Positions 34,316-45,348 of a stretch of DNA of 64,000 nucleotides are shown piece after piece (the first letter of the stretch is position 1; each line of letters starts with the position of its first letter). Made by a program: the position numbers and the translations under genes. This stretch comes from Lantana camara (lineage: Eukaryota; Streptophyta; Magnoliopsida; Lamiales; Verbenaceae). Below the pieces are notes generated by a model, which searched no databases, had not been told where the DNA came from, and saw nothing but the letters and a program-made list of their open reading frames with translations. Location of the stretch: assembly GCA_037501455.1 (NCBI GenBank), contig CM074865.1, positions 6,459,001 to 6,523,000 on the forward strand, read 5' to 3'.

Positions 34316-37288
34316 ATGGCAGACAATAACGCAGAGGCTTACGTGAGGGAAATAGATGAGATGTCAGTGGGGAGCTCTTCCCCTCACGGTAATGTACCCA
34401 CAACTGTTCCCCTGGCTAGGGCGTCCCCAGGTGAGGGGGTTCCCATGGCGATTTCAGTGGCTCAGGCTCCAGTTGACGCCAGGGATGAGGAGGTCGACGC
34501 AGCTGTTCAAGGGATGAACGAGCGCGCCCCTGGAGGGGTGAATGACCTTTTTGAAGAGATGCATAACGTGATGGAGATGCAAAGACAGGGGGAGAGGGTA
34601 TTCCCGGTGTTGAATAGTGCCGTGAGACCCCAAGATCACAGGATCACAGTGGCCATGATGGCTCCTGAGGGCGAAGCGGGGCCATCCAGGCGCCAGTTTG
34701 AGCCTGAACCTTCCAGAAGGCGCCAAAGGAGAGGAAAGGAGCCTGCCACTCGAGTGAGGCAGGATAATCGTCATCAAACTGACAGATCTCCGGATGAGAT
34801 TGTGAGTATTCTGACGCTCGACGATTTGGAGGAGTTGAAGGCGAAAGCTTATTGAGATGAAGCGGTATTTCCCATGCGACTTCCTGAGGAGGGGGAGAGG
34901 GCAAATCAGCCACCACCGGGGATGATGACGGTTTATTGGGATGCGGTCTTGGCTGGGGGTTTAAGGTTCCCTATTGCTCACTCCGCTGTTGTCATCTACC
35001 ACCATCTAGGGCTTTGCCCTTCACAAATTCTGCCCAACGGCATAGCCCTAATCAACACCTTCATAATAGCGATGAGAGCCTTAGGCCATGCGCCCTCGAT
35101 TGCCAATTTTGACAATTTAATACAAGTAGCCCGCTCGCCATGCTCGTCGCCTAAGGACGGGTTTTACTACGCCCAAGCCAAATCGGGCTTTAAGATGATA
35201 GACTCCCCATCCACTTCCTATGGTGAGCATTGGAAGGAGAGATATTTTTTCGTGGGGGCCCGGGGGGATTTTTGGGGTTCACCGTCAGTGGATAATTTAT
35301 GGCGAGGGTCCTCTGGTTAGGGAAAGGATAAGGAATAAAGCCTTTGAGGATTGGGCGACGGGACTAGCCTTTGAGATGAGGAGTGAGAAGAAGTGGATTA
35401 AGGCGGAGACTTTGATGAAGAACGAGGGAATATTGTTCCGCTATGGACTATCTTGCCCTCCAGACATGATACTCAACCCTCCAGCTGACATCATGGCCCT
35501 CGATGGTTAGATTCTAGGAACTAACTGCTCTAACTTTTAGAATAGCCTTCTAACTTGGTGTGATTGCTGTATTTTTTGCATCTACGATCCAAGCAACCAA
35601 CTTCTGACGCTCGTGTTCTTCTTATTTGCAGGTGTTCAAATACTATCTCAAGGCATGAATGCTGAAGCTCTTTCCAGCATGTTGGGCGCCCAAGGACCCG
35701 CCACCGACCCTCAACACCCGCAACCGTAGCAAATCCGCCCTCCCAATGCTCCGAGGGGGAGGGGAATCCGTCGAGGAGCCGGCCGAGGGCATAACAATGC
35801 TCGTGGGGGAGTAGGGAATGAGGCTCCCCTCAGAGGCCCTATTGAGGATCTGACAGCGGAGGGTACCCACGGGGCTACTCCTCCGCCGGTGGCCCCCGTG
35901 GGTCCAATTTCATTGAGTTCGAGCGGATCCCGAAACCGCTCGGGCGAGCACGTCCGCATACATGAAACCCTTCGGGCCGACCGCCAAGGGAAGAGAAAGA
36001 GGCTGTCGGATTCAATTCCCATTTCTGGCAAGGGGAAGGAGGTGGTAGTGGGGCACAGAGGCGAGGGCAGCGACACTTCTTCATCAGAGGATGAAGATTT
36101 CTGGAAAATAGGCTGCAAGGGCGACTCTCGCTACAAGCGCCAGCGGACTGAGGGTCCGGTGCTTCTGAAAAAGAGAGCCTACTCTGTGAACCTCGTTTCT
36201 GACATCGTCGGAAAACTCCAGTTTTCCGGCGATCATGATAAGCTGAACAAGCATGACGCCGCTCGTGTTGCTGACGATGCCTGTCATGCCCTTCTGACGG
36301 TAAGTCCTTAGTATCCTCTGAAGATTTTCAACTTCCATTGTTCCCATTCTAATGCTAATCTTTGTTTCTGACTTTCTAGGAGGTAATCCCTAGGTTAAAG
36401 AACTTGCAGGGGCGAGCGCAGGCCTACTCCGAGCATAAGGCCAAATACAAGAAATTGTTGCGAATCTCTGACCCCGTACAGTTGCAAGAGGATTACAACA
36501 ACATCCACGCCCAACTGACCACCGCCAATCTTGATAAGGACAGGCTGAGGGAGAATCTGCAGAAGGCGAACGGGGCCTATCTTACTCTTGACGAGCGTCA
36601 TAAGGAGCTGAAGGCGGAGCGCGACCAGCTTAGGGTAGAGAACAGGGAGTTGAGCACACAATTGGCGGAGAGCACTCGCCAGAACGAGGATACCAAGAAG
36701 GCTCTCGCCGATTTGCAGGGAAAGGTGGAAGGGCTGGCGGCGAAGGTTTCCTGGGACGCCATAATGAAGTTCGTGCGTTCCAAAGCCTTCGTATTTGCCG
36801 CCAACATGCAGTGTTTCGACAACGCTCGGCGTTTCTTCCACAAAGCTATCGGGCAAATGGTGAAGCTTGGCTTGGCTCCGGACAGCGCTCGGACTGACGT
36901 GCGCCTGCGAATGGACCTGGATGAAAACTGCGAGCCCATGGTCCAAGACGAGGATCCTACTGAGAGTTTGGCGGAGCCAGAGTACCAAGAGTTGGTGCAA
37001 ACGCTCCAACGGGAGTTCATAGCCGCCAACACTCTAGGTCCCGAGCCCATACAGATAGACGATGAGGACACCATCGTGGAGGTAGCGGATGTTGAGGAAC
37101 CCGGCGAGGCTCAAACTTCTGACGCACACGTGTTGGCCCGTTCCCCTTGCGACTGCTCCTCCCGAGCCCGACGCTCCAGCCCAGTGAAGCTCCCTAGACT
37201 GTTAATCTCTTGCCATTGCCAGTTTAAATTCTTCTTCCCATTTATGAACAACTTTATGTTTGTACTTAATCCTCCAGTTACTTTCTGA
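34316..37288 (+). pseudogene. Antisense extra ORF of gypsy-1 (putative gypsy-type/Transposase_28-like), spliced
   Basis: Runs opposite to pol. Exon 1 (34316-35505) starts MADNNAEAYVRE; an acidic, Arg/Pro-rich region leads to YWDAVLAGGLRFPI and GLCPSQILPNG, resembling the plant 'putative gypsy type transposon' family. Intron 35506-35631 and intron 36300-36379 have GT..AG ends with good consensus (ACG/GTAAGT; TTTCTAG/GAG). Exon 2 (35632-36299) is charged, with a basic KRKRLSD stretch. Exon 3 (36380-37288) is a long coiled coil. Joining the exons keeps frame at both junctions. The copy is broken by TGA (34853-34855), TAG near 35727 and a one-base shift between about 35240 and 35300. Function unknown; extra ORFs at this place are known in Tat elements. 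Confidence 0.78.
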
Positions 37289-37905
37289 ATATTTTGGATC
37301 CTTTTATGCTCTTTTACATATATTTGAACTCCTCTTTTATCGCTTGGATGTTTGAATGCTTTCCCTTAAACTTTTGAATGGTGAATGATGTTATTTCATT
37401 GCGCTCGCCGTTTTTAAACTGGTCTCTTTTGTTTGAACGTTTGCGATGAGCGTGTTTGTGCACAAGGGCATTTTCTCTGAGGGTACCCTGGCATTCATCA
37501 CAATGTACCATCAGTTTAAAGTTAGGCAGCATCTGGTGATTTGAGGGGCGTAGATACGAACGCGAGGGTGTTTTCCCTGGGGGTTCCCTGGCCATATCCG
37601 TAATGAGGCTCGAATTTGAACTTAGGAAACCTCTGGGGATTTGCCTAAGTATTGGCCCAATAATGTGCATCCTCGTTTCGAACGCTCCATTGGGTTGTAT
37701 ATACTCTAGAAATCAACAGTGGGATTTGCTAAGTATGGGATTAAAGCGAGCGTAACCGTGGGGTTAGCGTTATTTTGAGGAACCCATGAAGGGATTGTTA
37801 CGGGATCCACTATTCTACAAGTGCGCCCTTACCCCAGAAGTCGAGGGTCAGCGGGGTTTTTATGAGCTCGAGCCGGAGTGGCGTGCACTCAGCTGGCGTA
37901 AATTA
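37289..37905 (+). other. Region downstream of the antisense ORF
   Basis: No coding evidence. The motif GGGATTTGC(C/T)TAAGTATTGG/TGGG recurs in diverged form (about 37638 and 37720), and GGGTACCCTGGC/GGGTTCCCTGGC at 37480 and 37582 suggest a diverged internal repeat. Confidence 0.4.
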
Positions 37906-37938
37906 AGCATTTTGCCCCCCCCCCCCCCCCCCCCCCGT
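37906..37938 (-). other. Internal poly(G) tract resembling a second polypurine tract
   Basis: C22 at 37915-37936 preceded by CATTTTG. On the minus strand this reads G22 then CAAAATG, matching the context of the 3' polypurine tract (GGGGGGCAAAATG). It lies between integrase and the antisense ORF. Could act as a central plus-strand primer or be an expanded homopolymer. Confidence 0.55.
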
Positions 37939-38238
37939 TGTCTGACACGCTCGTTCTTAGGATTTTACACACTTACATATTGTCAAACACACCCAGATAG
38001 TGTTGCTCCGAAACGATTGGGGTATTACTTAGGCCGTTCGACTTGGAGGATGCTCGACACGGAGTAGGCCTTATGTTTGCTTAAATCATTAACCAATAAG
38101 AAAAACAAATAAACGACATAGTCAAAAATCAAAATGCTTACTGTTATATTTGCAATTTCCAAAACGAATACAATATGCTTTCTGCCAAAAGAAAGTTCCC
38201 CATGCTGCCAACGGGCAATTTACAAAAAAAACTGAGGA

Positions 38239-39300
38239 TTACACGTAGAACCTTCTAAGGTTACATGCATTCCATGGCCTAGGGAGACGCTCGCCTTGCA
38301 AAGTCTCCAGCAGGTAGGTGTTATTTGCTCGTACCTGAATGACTTTGAAGGGGCCTTCCCAATTGGGGTCCAACTTACCCACATGTTTGGAGACTTCAAC
38401 TTTTTTGAGGACCAAGTCCCCTAGTTGGAAAGTCCTCTCCTTAACACGTTTGTTGTATTGGCGAGCGACGGTCGCTTTGTATTGGTGGATACGTGCCCAA
38501 GCAGTATTCCTCTTTTCGTCCAACAAATCTAACTCGAGCGCCCGATTGGCCTCGTTGGTGGCGGGCTCGAAATAGGCAACGCGTGCGGATTCTTGAACAA
38601 TTTCCGCAGGTATCATAGCCTCGGAGCCATAAACGAGGGAGTAAGGAGTTTCTCCTATTGCCGCTCGTGGAGTAGTACGATATGCCCACAGGGCTCCTTG
38701 AAGTTCTTCAGCCCATTCTCCCTTCTTACTCTCGAGCATCGTCTTCAGATGCTGGAGTATGATTCGATTGGTTACCTCCGCTTGACCATTGGCTTGAGGG
38801 TGGCCCACGGAGGTGAATCGCTGCTCGATCCCTAGCTCATAGCACCAATCCCGCGTGTCGGCGGCGATGAACTGGGAGCCGTTGTCTGAGATGAGCACCC
38901 TCGGGATACCATATCTACAGATGATGTTTTTCCAAATGAAATCTCTCACAACCTTAAACGTTATCTTGGCGACCGCTTCGGCTTCAGCCCACTTAGTGAA
39001 GTAATCCACAGCGAGTATTACGAATTTCTTTTGTCCGGCCGCCATTGGGAGGGGTCCCACAATATCAATGCCCCACTGATCAAAAGGCCACGAAACATCA
39101 ATAGGAATCATTTGAGCCGCCGGCAACTGGGGGTGTTAGAATGGAACTGGCACTTAGGGCATTTCTTGGAGTAGCTAATGGCATCCTGGAACACCGAGGG
39201 CCAGTAGAACCCACTCCTTAAGATTTTCTTTGCCAAGATTCGACCGCCTGAGTGATTCCCACAACTTCCACTGTGCACATGTTCTAAAACTTCTTTGGCC
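38239..39300 (-). pseudogene. gypsy-1 integrase
   Basis: The zinc-binding H-H-C-C part (HVHSGSCGNH ... CPKCQ, 39130-39295) precedes the core: WGIDIVGPLP (first Asp), VLISDNGSQF (second Asp), GQAEVTNRI (Glu). A chromodomain is not seen; the C-terminus ends LPRPWNACNLRRFYV. The core ORF (38239-39126) is intact. It is separated from the zinc part by a one-base loss in a C run near 39130, and a TAG lies near 39300. Confidence 0.92.
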
Positions 39301-39960
39301 TACGAGGGTCTCAAGCATCTCATCGGTGGGCCCTGGAAGGATCGCTTGAATAGTCGACCCTCGGCGTCCACTGAGAAACGAGTAGCTTTGCTTCTGATTT
39401 TTCGAGCCTCAACTTTATCGCTTGGGCTGGTTCCATCCTGGAGGAATCTGACAATTTCGTCGAGCCAACAAGGCTCGGAGGGGTCAATCATATTTACCTC
39501 CTTCGAAGGTTCGTCTTTACTTATCAGCGGTTCCTCTGTTCTAAGAAATGTTATAGCACGCTCGCTAGAACCATCCAGGGCAGATGCGAACTTTGACAGA
39601 GCGTCAGCACGTTCGTTCTCTGCCCTTGGGACCTACAAAAGGTGGAATTCCCTGAACTTGGCTATCACCTCCTTAGCGCTCGCCAGATACTGCACCATGG
39701 TGGCTTCTCGGGCCTCATAAGAACCGTCAATCTGACTCGCGATCAACTGTGAATCAACATATGCAGTGACCCGAGTGGCACCATTTTGGAGGGCAATCCT
39801 GAGCCCCTGGATGAGGGCCTCATACTCAGCTTCGTTGTTGGTGACTTGGAACGCCAGCTTGATGGCGTAGTCAACTTCAGCTCCAAGGGGGTCCCTGAGG
39901 GTCACCCCGGCTCCCCCCATTGCGAGGTCGAGGAGCCATCTGTGTGCAAAAGCCATAGGC
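39301..39960 (-). pseudogene. gypsy-1 archaeal-type RNase H domain
   Basis: ITNNEAEYEAL-like segment (TNNEAEYEALIQGLRIAL) and YVDSQLIASQIDG identify the second, archaeal-like RNase H acquired by Tat elements. The domain lies in a different frame (-1) from the upstream RNase H. TAG at 39633-39635 stands for a glutamine kept in gypsy-2 (HLLQVPRAEN). The tail 39300-39491 (SPSDKVEARKIRSKATRF) leads to integrase. Confidence 0.88.
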
Positions 39961-41977
39961 CATCCTCTGCCGAGTGCCCGGTATCTAAATTGAAACGCTC
40001 CACCAATAGGTCGGCCACGTCCTGAGCTTGTATCGTCGTGCGAGGCTCAAAGGTGATGTCGAACTGACTAAGTTCAATTGACCATTTAATTAATCTCCCT
40101 GAGACGTCCGGCTTTGCAAGCACTTATCTGAGGGGCTGATCTGTAAGTACCAAGATGGAATGCGCTTGAAAATAAGGCCTTAACCTCCGAGAGGCATTTA
40201 TGAGCGCAAAAGCAAATTTTTCTATTTCCATGTATCTTTTCTCCGCTCCTTGTAGAGTCTTGCTTAAATAATACACCGGCATATGCTTACGCTCGCGAAC
40301 GGCTACGAGGACAGCGCTCGTGGCCTCCAAGGAAACTGACAGATAGACAAACAAAGTCTCCCCCAGGTTAGGTTTGGTCAACAAAGGCGCGCTCGAAAGA
40401 TACCGCTTTATGTCCTGCAGGGCCTTTTCGCAGTCCGCGCTCCAGGTAAAGTTACGAGCGTTACGCAGAATTTTAAAGAAGGGCAGATTCCGGTCCGCTG
40501 AGCGGGAGATGAACCTATTTAGTAAAATGATTTTACCCACAAGCACCTGGACCTCTCTCAGATTGCGAGGGGAGGGTATGTCCAGGATTGCTTTAATCTT
40601 CTCTGGGTTTGCCTCTATGCCCCGTTGGCTGACCATATATCCCAAAAATTTTCCACCCCGTACGCCAAATGTACATTTGGTAGGATTCAGTTTCATACCA
40701 TAACGCCGCAGGATATTGAACGCTCGTTTAAGGTCTTCTAGATGAGAATACTGGCGTTCGCTTTTGACGATCATGTCATCCACATATACTTCCATGGACT
40801 TTCCGATCTCACAATCGAACATTCTGTTGACGAGGCGTTGGTATGTCGCTCCTGCATTTTTGAGCCCAAAGGGCATGACCTTGAAGCAATAAACACCCAT
40901 GTGGACTACGAACGCAGTTTTGGGACGATCCTCAAGAGCCATAAATATCTGATAATATCCTTGGAAAGCGTCCATCATGCTCATAAGTTCACACCCAGCG
41001 GTCGAATCCACCAACTGATCAATTCTAGGTAGCGGGTACGGATCCTTGGGACATGCCTTGTTGAGGTCTGTGAAGTCATTGCACATACGCCACTTGTTGG
41101 CGCTCTTGGGAACGAGCACCACATTGCAAAGCCATTCGGGATATAGAATCTCTTCTATGTACTGAGCGTCAAGTAGTTTATTGACTTCTTCTTCTATGAC
41201 CTGCTTTCGGAACCCATGGACATCTCTCTTCTTTTGCTTTATAGGTTTGAAGGCCGGATCCACGTTCAGCCGGTGGACGATAATGCTCGGATCTATGCCA
41301 GTGAGGTCGGAAGCCTTCCAAGCAAAGACATCAATATTTTTTCGCAAGAATTCAATCATCATAATCTGAGAAGGGCCGTCGAGGCTGGAACCTATTTGCG
41401 TGGTCTTATCGGGATTTCCGGGTTCCAATTCGATGGTCAGGAAGCTCTCCATAGGTTCCACTCGCACTTCAGGCCTCGGCTGTTCGAGCACCCGTTTCTT
41501 ACCTGTAATTCTCTCGTTGGTATCTCCCGAGGTTACATGATCCTCGTCTTCCGAGGAGGAAGCCCCGACCGCTCCGAGGGGTGAGTTCCCAGCATCTTCG
41601 GGTTTGTCCGTGGCCTTCTTCTTATTCTTCTTTTTATAGAGCTTGGCCCTCTTGCGCTCGGGGCCATCTTCATCTAGTTTGGGGAAGTCAACAGATTTTT
41701 TGGTGGAGCCTGCCTGGGTAGGTTGTTTGGGCTTGTGGCTTCGAAGGGAAAGTATGTAGCACTCCCATGCTTCCTTAACATTGCACAACACTTCTCCTGT
41801 ACCCTCGGGGGTGGGAAACTTGATTTTCTGATGATAGGTGGAAATTACAGCTTTGAAGTCAACGAGGGCTGGGCGCCCAATGATGATGTTGTATGGTAGG
41901 TCTACTTCGACCACCACATAGAGAACATTTAAAGTTTTTCGCTGTGGGGCGCGACCAAAAGAGGTGGCCAAGCGAAT
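39961..41977 (-). pseudogene. gypsy-1 reverse transcriptase and RNase H
   Basis: The long open stretch (40124-41971) includes the end of protease (YNIIIGRPAL), a Lys-rich linker (KLYKKKNKKK), the reverse transcriptase fingers (WRMCNDFTDLNKACPKD), palm YVDDMIVKS, and RNase H (EATSAVLVAV, LTDQPLR). TAA at 40124-40126 replaces a glutamine. The frame reopens to 39902 and ends in DGSSTS before a G run. Confidence 0.94.
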
Positions 41978-42997
41978 TTATCCGCGAGGGACAATCTCGG
42001 AACCCCCAAAGCCGACGAGGGCTGTTCTGAGGGGTTCGAGCGGGATGTTTGTGATGTTCATTTTTTGGAACGTGGAGTAAGGGAAAACATTCACGGAGCT
42101 TCCACTATCAATTAAGACCCTCTTTACAACGTGATTGTGAACGTCTAAGCTAACCACCATGGGGCAGTCAGAGGTTTCACCGACCCCATGGGGCGTTACA
42201 ATGTGCTCTAAGTCTTTCTCTGTGAAACCTACGCTTCCATCCTTCTCCGAGCGTGATGATTTATCAATAGAGAGCACTAGCCTGGGCTGAGAAGATCTCT
42301 GGTCATAACTCCGAATGCAGCGGCATCGGGAAGCGTTAGAGTCGCCCTCCGAGGGTCCTCCAGCAATCATGTGAATGACCGCGAAGGGCTGGTTTTCCAC
42401 GTCCGATGCTTTCCCTTTTCCACGGTCACTGGGCTCAGTGTGACGGTGACGCGGGCTCCGGGAGCGCGAACGGCTTCTCCCACGTGCATGCGCTCGCTCC
42501 GTACAGTGCTCGTCGTACCTCTCCAACACCTTTACGAACTCCTTAAGGTGCCCCCCAGCGATCAGCCTCTGAATCTCCCTTTCTAGCTGATGACATTCAC
42601 TGGTGTCATGCCCTTTCTGCTTGTGGAAAGCGCAGTACTTCCCCGAGCGCTTCTGAGCTTCCGTTTCTCTCAATTTTGGCGGCCTCTTGAACAGCTTCTT
42701 ATCCGCCATGGCATATACTTCGGCTATAGGGCGGTTGAGAGGGATGCGCTCGAACTTTCGAGGGGGAAAGGAGTTCCGCCGAGCGGGAATGGGGCTGCGG
42801 CGGCGGCCCCTGGTTGAATCTCCTCTGTCCTCGGGGGCTTTGCTGGGGCGAGGGTCGTTCGCCATTTTCTGATCTCTCGCGAGATACATATCTTCGAGGG
42901 TAAAAAACGAGTCAGCTATATCCCTTATCTCCATCAACGAGCGGGGCTTTTTCTTGGCCACTTCTTCTACAAATTCCTTGCTGACATAATGCTTCAT
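41978..42997 (-). pseudogene. gypsy-1 gag C-terminus and protease
   Basis: Contains the Tat-type zinc motif YCAFHKQKGHDTSEC, an Arg/Ser-rich stretch (RSRSRSRSPRHR), and the protease active site VLIDSGSSVNVFP. It stops at TAA (41978-41980), at a glutamine position in gypsy-2 (PQGQIHLA). Confidence 0.92.
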
Positions 42998-44378
42998 GTT
43001 AATGGCTTCAAAGAGAACGGCCTTAAGAAATCCATCGAGGGCTTTTCCACCAGTAGGATTTCCTTATTGAACCTTCCCATGAATGACCTGAGGGTCTCGC
43101 TCGGCCCCTGGACCAGGCTGTAGAGAGCCGTCGCAGCGGGGGCTGGAGCCTTCAAAGAGTTGAAGTGACTGATGAAAGCGTCAGTCAAGTCATGGTATCC
43201 TCGGATTGAGCGCGGAGGAAGCTTTTTGTCCCAATCCTGGGCCATTCCCACGAGGGAAGTTACAATCACCTTGGCCCAATAGTTGAGGGGGTGATCATAT
43301 AAATACATCAAGTGCACAAAGTGATCCAGATGCTCGGCCGGATCTGTGGTTCCGTCATACCTGTTGACGGACGTGAGGATTTTACCTTTTCCTGCACGAG
43401 TCATCAGCACCTCCTCGAAAAGGGGAGAATCACCCGTCGCGACACGGTAATCCCTGTCTTCCGGGTCTTCGGGGCTGGCTTCCCTCCGTCGGTGAGAGAT
43501 GGGGCTGCGTGGTCTGCGAGCGTCTCTGGCCCTGGACCTCTCGTCTCCATCACGGGAGACGTGAGACCGCGCTCGAGAGAGCTGCTCTACCACGTTCTGG
43601 AGCCCCCTAAGCTGATCTTGTACTGCAGCAAGTTGAGGGTCACCGATATTTCTGCGGTTTGCCCTTCCAGTGGCTTTCGATTGGATCTCTTCGTTATCTC
43701 CGGCCCCCTCATTTCGAGGAGCCCTTTCGTCTTCTGCGGGTGGTTGTTCTTGCTGGATCCTCGGTGGGGCCTCATTTTTTTGATTCGGTGGTGGAGGAGG
43801 TTACTGGGCCCTCAACGCGTTTTGGGCCATCGTCAAGGGGTGCGCTGGGAGTCCTCCAAGAGGTGGGGCCATTCGAGTGCCAGCGTGCGAAGGGAAATAC
43901 GCCGCGGTGAAATGCTCCCAAGCGTTCTGGATTGTCTGGCCCTCACACTGCGCATACAGCGCTTGAAGCTGCTGGGTGGTGATTTGGGGCATTTCTACCC
44001 CTTGTATCTCTCTTGGCAATGACATGGGGAGATTTAGTGTCCCCACTTGATAAGGTTGGATCATCGGCATCATCCCAGGCATCATTCCGGTTGCATAAAA
44101 GGGTATCCCGGTGGAGGCATGGCCATGGGATACATACCTGAGTAAGGGAAGGAAGCGTTGGCGGTGTGAGTTGTAGGTGGAACAACGGAACTGGGCCCTC
44201 CCGTAGCGTTCCCTCCCGGTGGGAGAGTTGCAGCCGCCGTGTCTGGATTCTCGCCTCCATTCCCCGCAGCTGGTGGGTTCGTACCTCCGGCGGGGATGTT
44301 GCTCTCGGCGTTCCCTTCGTTAACTGGGGGAAGAGCGCCCTTGTCCCCCACAGCTCCAGACCTGGTTGCAGTAACCAT
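42998..44378 (-). pseudogene. gypsy-1 gag N-terminus
   Basis: Starts MVTATRSGAVG (ATG 44376-44378), a Pro/Met-rich N-terminus. The retrotransposon gag core follows (WAKVIVTSLVGMAQDW ... SLKAPAPAATALYSLVQGP). Breaks: a one-base loss near 44083, TAA near 43802 and a one-base loss near 43015. Gypsy-2 confirms the alignment. Confidence 0.9.
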
Positions 44379-44429
44379 TTTCAGAACCAAAAAGGTGTTA
44401 TATCTCAACTAGCTTTCCGAGGAAGAATC

Positions 44430-44467
44430 TGGCGATGACAGTTGTGGTTGGCGATGACAGTTGTGGT
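44430..44467. repeat. Tandem 19-base duplication in gypsy-1 leader
   Basis: TGGCGATGACAGTTGTGGT occurs twice in a row (44430-44448, 44449-44467) between primer site and gag. It is not seen in gypsy-2. Confidence 0.88.
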
Positions 44468-44477
44468 AGTGATGGAT

Positions 44478-44495
44478 TTCCCACAGACGGCGCCA
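44478..44495 (-). other. Primer-binding site of gypsy-1
   Basis: TGGCGCCGTCTGTGGGAA on the minus strand, four bases after the 5' LTR. The same site occurs at 58999-59016 in gypsy-2. Confidence 0.88.
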
Positions 44496-44499
44496 AAAA

Positions 44500-45348
44500 T
44501 GATGGTACTAGAAATTGGACTTCCGAAAACGCAACAACACTTTAAGATTTATATGAAAAGGGAAAAGACCATCACAGGCGTGAGAGCCTCAGGAACTGGG
44601 TTTCCTCTTGAGCGTGGGTTCTTCCAGCTAGGATAACACCAAGAATGCATGATGTAATGATGATGCGACTGGTATGAAGCTTGGGAAGATGCAGAAGAAT
44701 GGCGGAATGGACCTAAAACAATGTGTGCAGTATGTATCGTCAAGATAACTTGGGGGAGAAAGCATGTGTTCTCCCCTATTTATATGTTAGGGGTGAGGGT
44801 AAATGGGTAAATTGACCGTGTGGTCCCAAACCTGTGTTGCCCTAACACGTGGCAGCCCTTGAGGGCGTGAGAATGACGTTTCTGAAAAGGAGGCAGCGTG
44901 TCAGGTACAAGGTGCGCACTACCTTTGTGTCAGAGGTTGTTGACGAGGGTCGCGTGGGTGGAGGGTCCCGGATCCGTTTTATGAGGGTTCAGATCCACCA
45001 CGGCGATGGGGGATCACCCGCGAGCGCATAGGTAACGCTCGAAGAGTGCTCGGACGGGTTCCTCACAACTTATGATCTTTGAGTGCCGAAAACCCGAGCG
45101 ACAAGAATATGGCCCTCGTGCGGGTGATTCCTTGAGAAAGGTAACCCCGAAGGCCGAGACGGGAGCGCCGAGCCTGCCGGTTCGTCCTTGTTATTAGATG
45201 GTTGGTCGAGGCTTAAGGGCCTATACTAGTTGGCAAGTGAGTGGGCTGGGTTGGCCCACGAGCCCATCAATGCGAGGGTGTAGTCTCCGCGTTAGCAGAT
45301 GGTGGCACGTGGACGGCTCTGATACAAGTGCGTTTTTGGGCCCCATCA
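44500..45348 (-). repeat. 5' LTR of gypsy-1
   Basis: 849 bases, same length as the other LTR. ATATAAATAGGGGAG is the TATA region on the minus strand (near 44778). It is followed outward by TACGT, the target duplication. Confidence 0.94.

Larger units (their letters stand above)
32873..45348 (-). mobile_element. Ty3/gypsy Tat-lineage retrotransposon gypsy-1
   Basis: 12.5 kb, minus strand. LTRs of 849 bases each start TGATGG (plus reading) and end CCCATCA. The target duplication TACGT lies at 32868-32872 and 45349-45353. Order on the minus strand: 5' LTR, TGGCGCCGTCTGTGGGAA primer site, gag, protease, reverse transcriptase, RNase H, second (archaeal-type) RNase H, integrase, internal poly(G), an antisense ORF, polypurine tract, 3' LTR. 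The dual RNase H and the extra ORF after integrase are known marks of the Tat lineage (Retand/Ogre relatives). Several stops and frameshifts make this copy defective. Confidence 0.95.

Noticed and set aside
36395..37009. 204-codon minus ORF opposite exon 3 of the antisense gene
   Set aside because: Minus is the pol strand, but this region is beyond integrase and shows no pol domain; the plus-strand coiled coil is the better reading.
43312..44022. 236-codon plus-strand ORF
   Set aside because: It lies antisense to gypsy-1 gag, whose frame is confirmed by gypsy-2; codon-shadow of an Arg/Ser-rich region.
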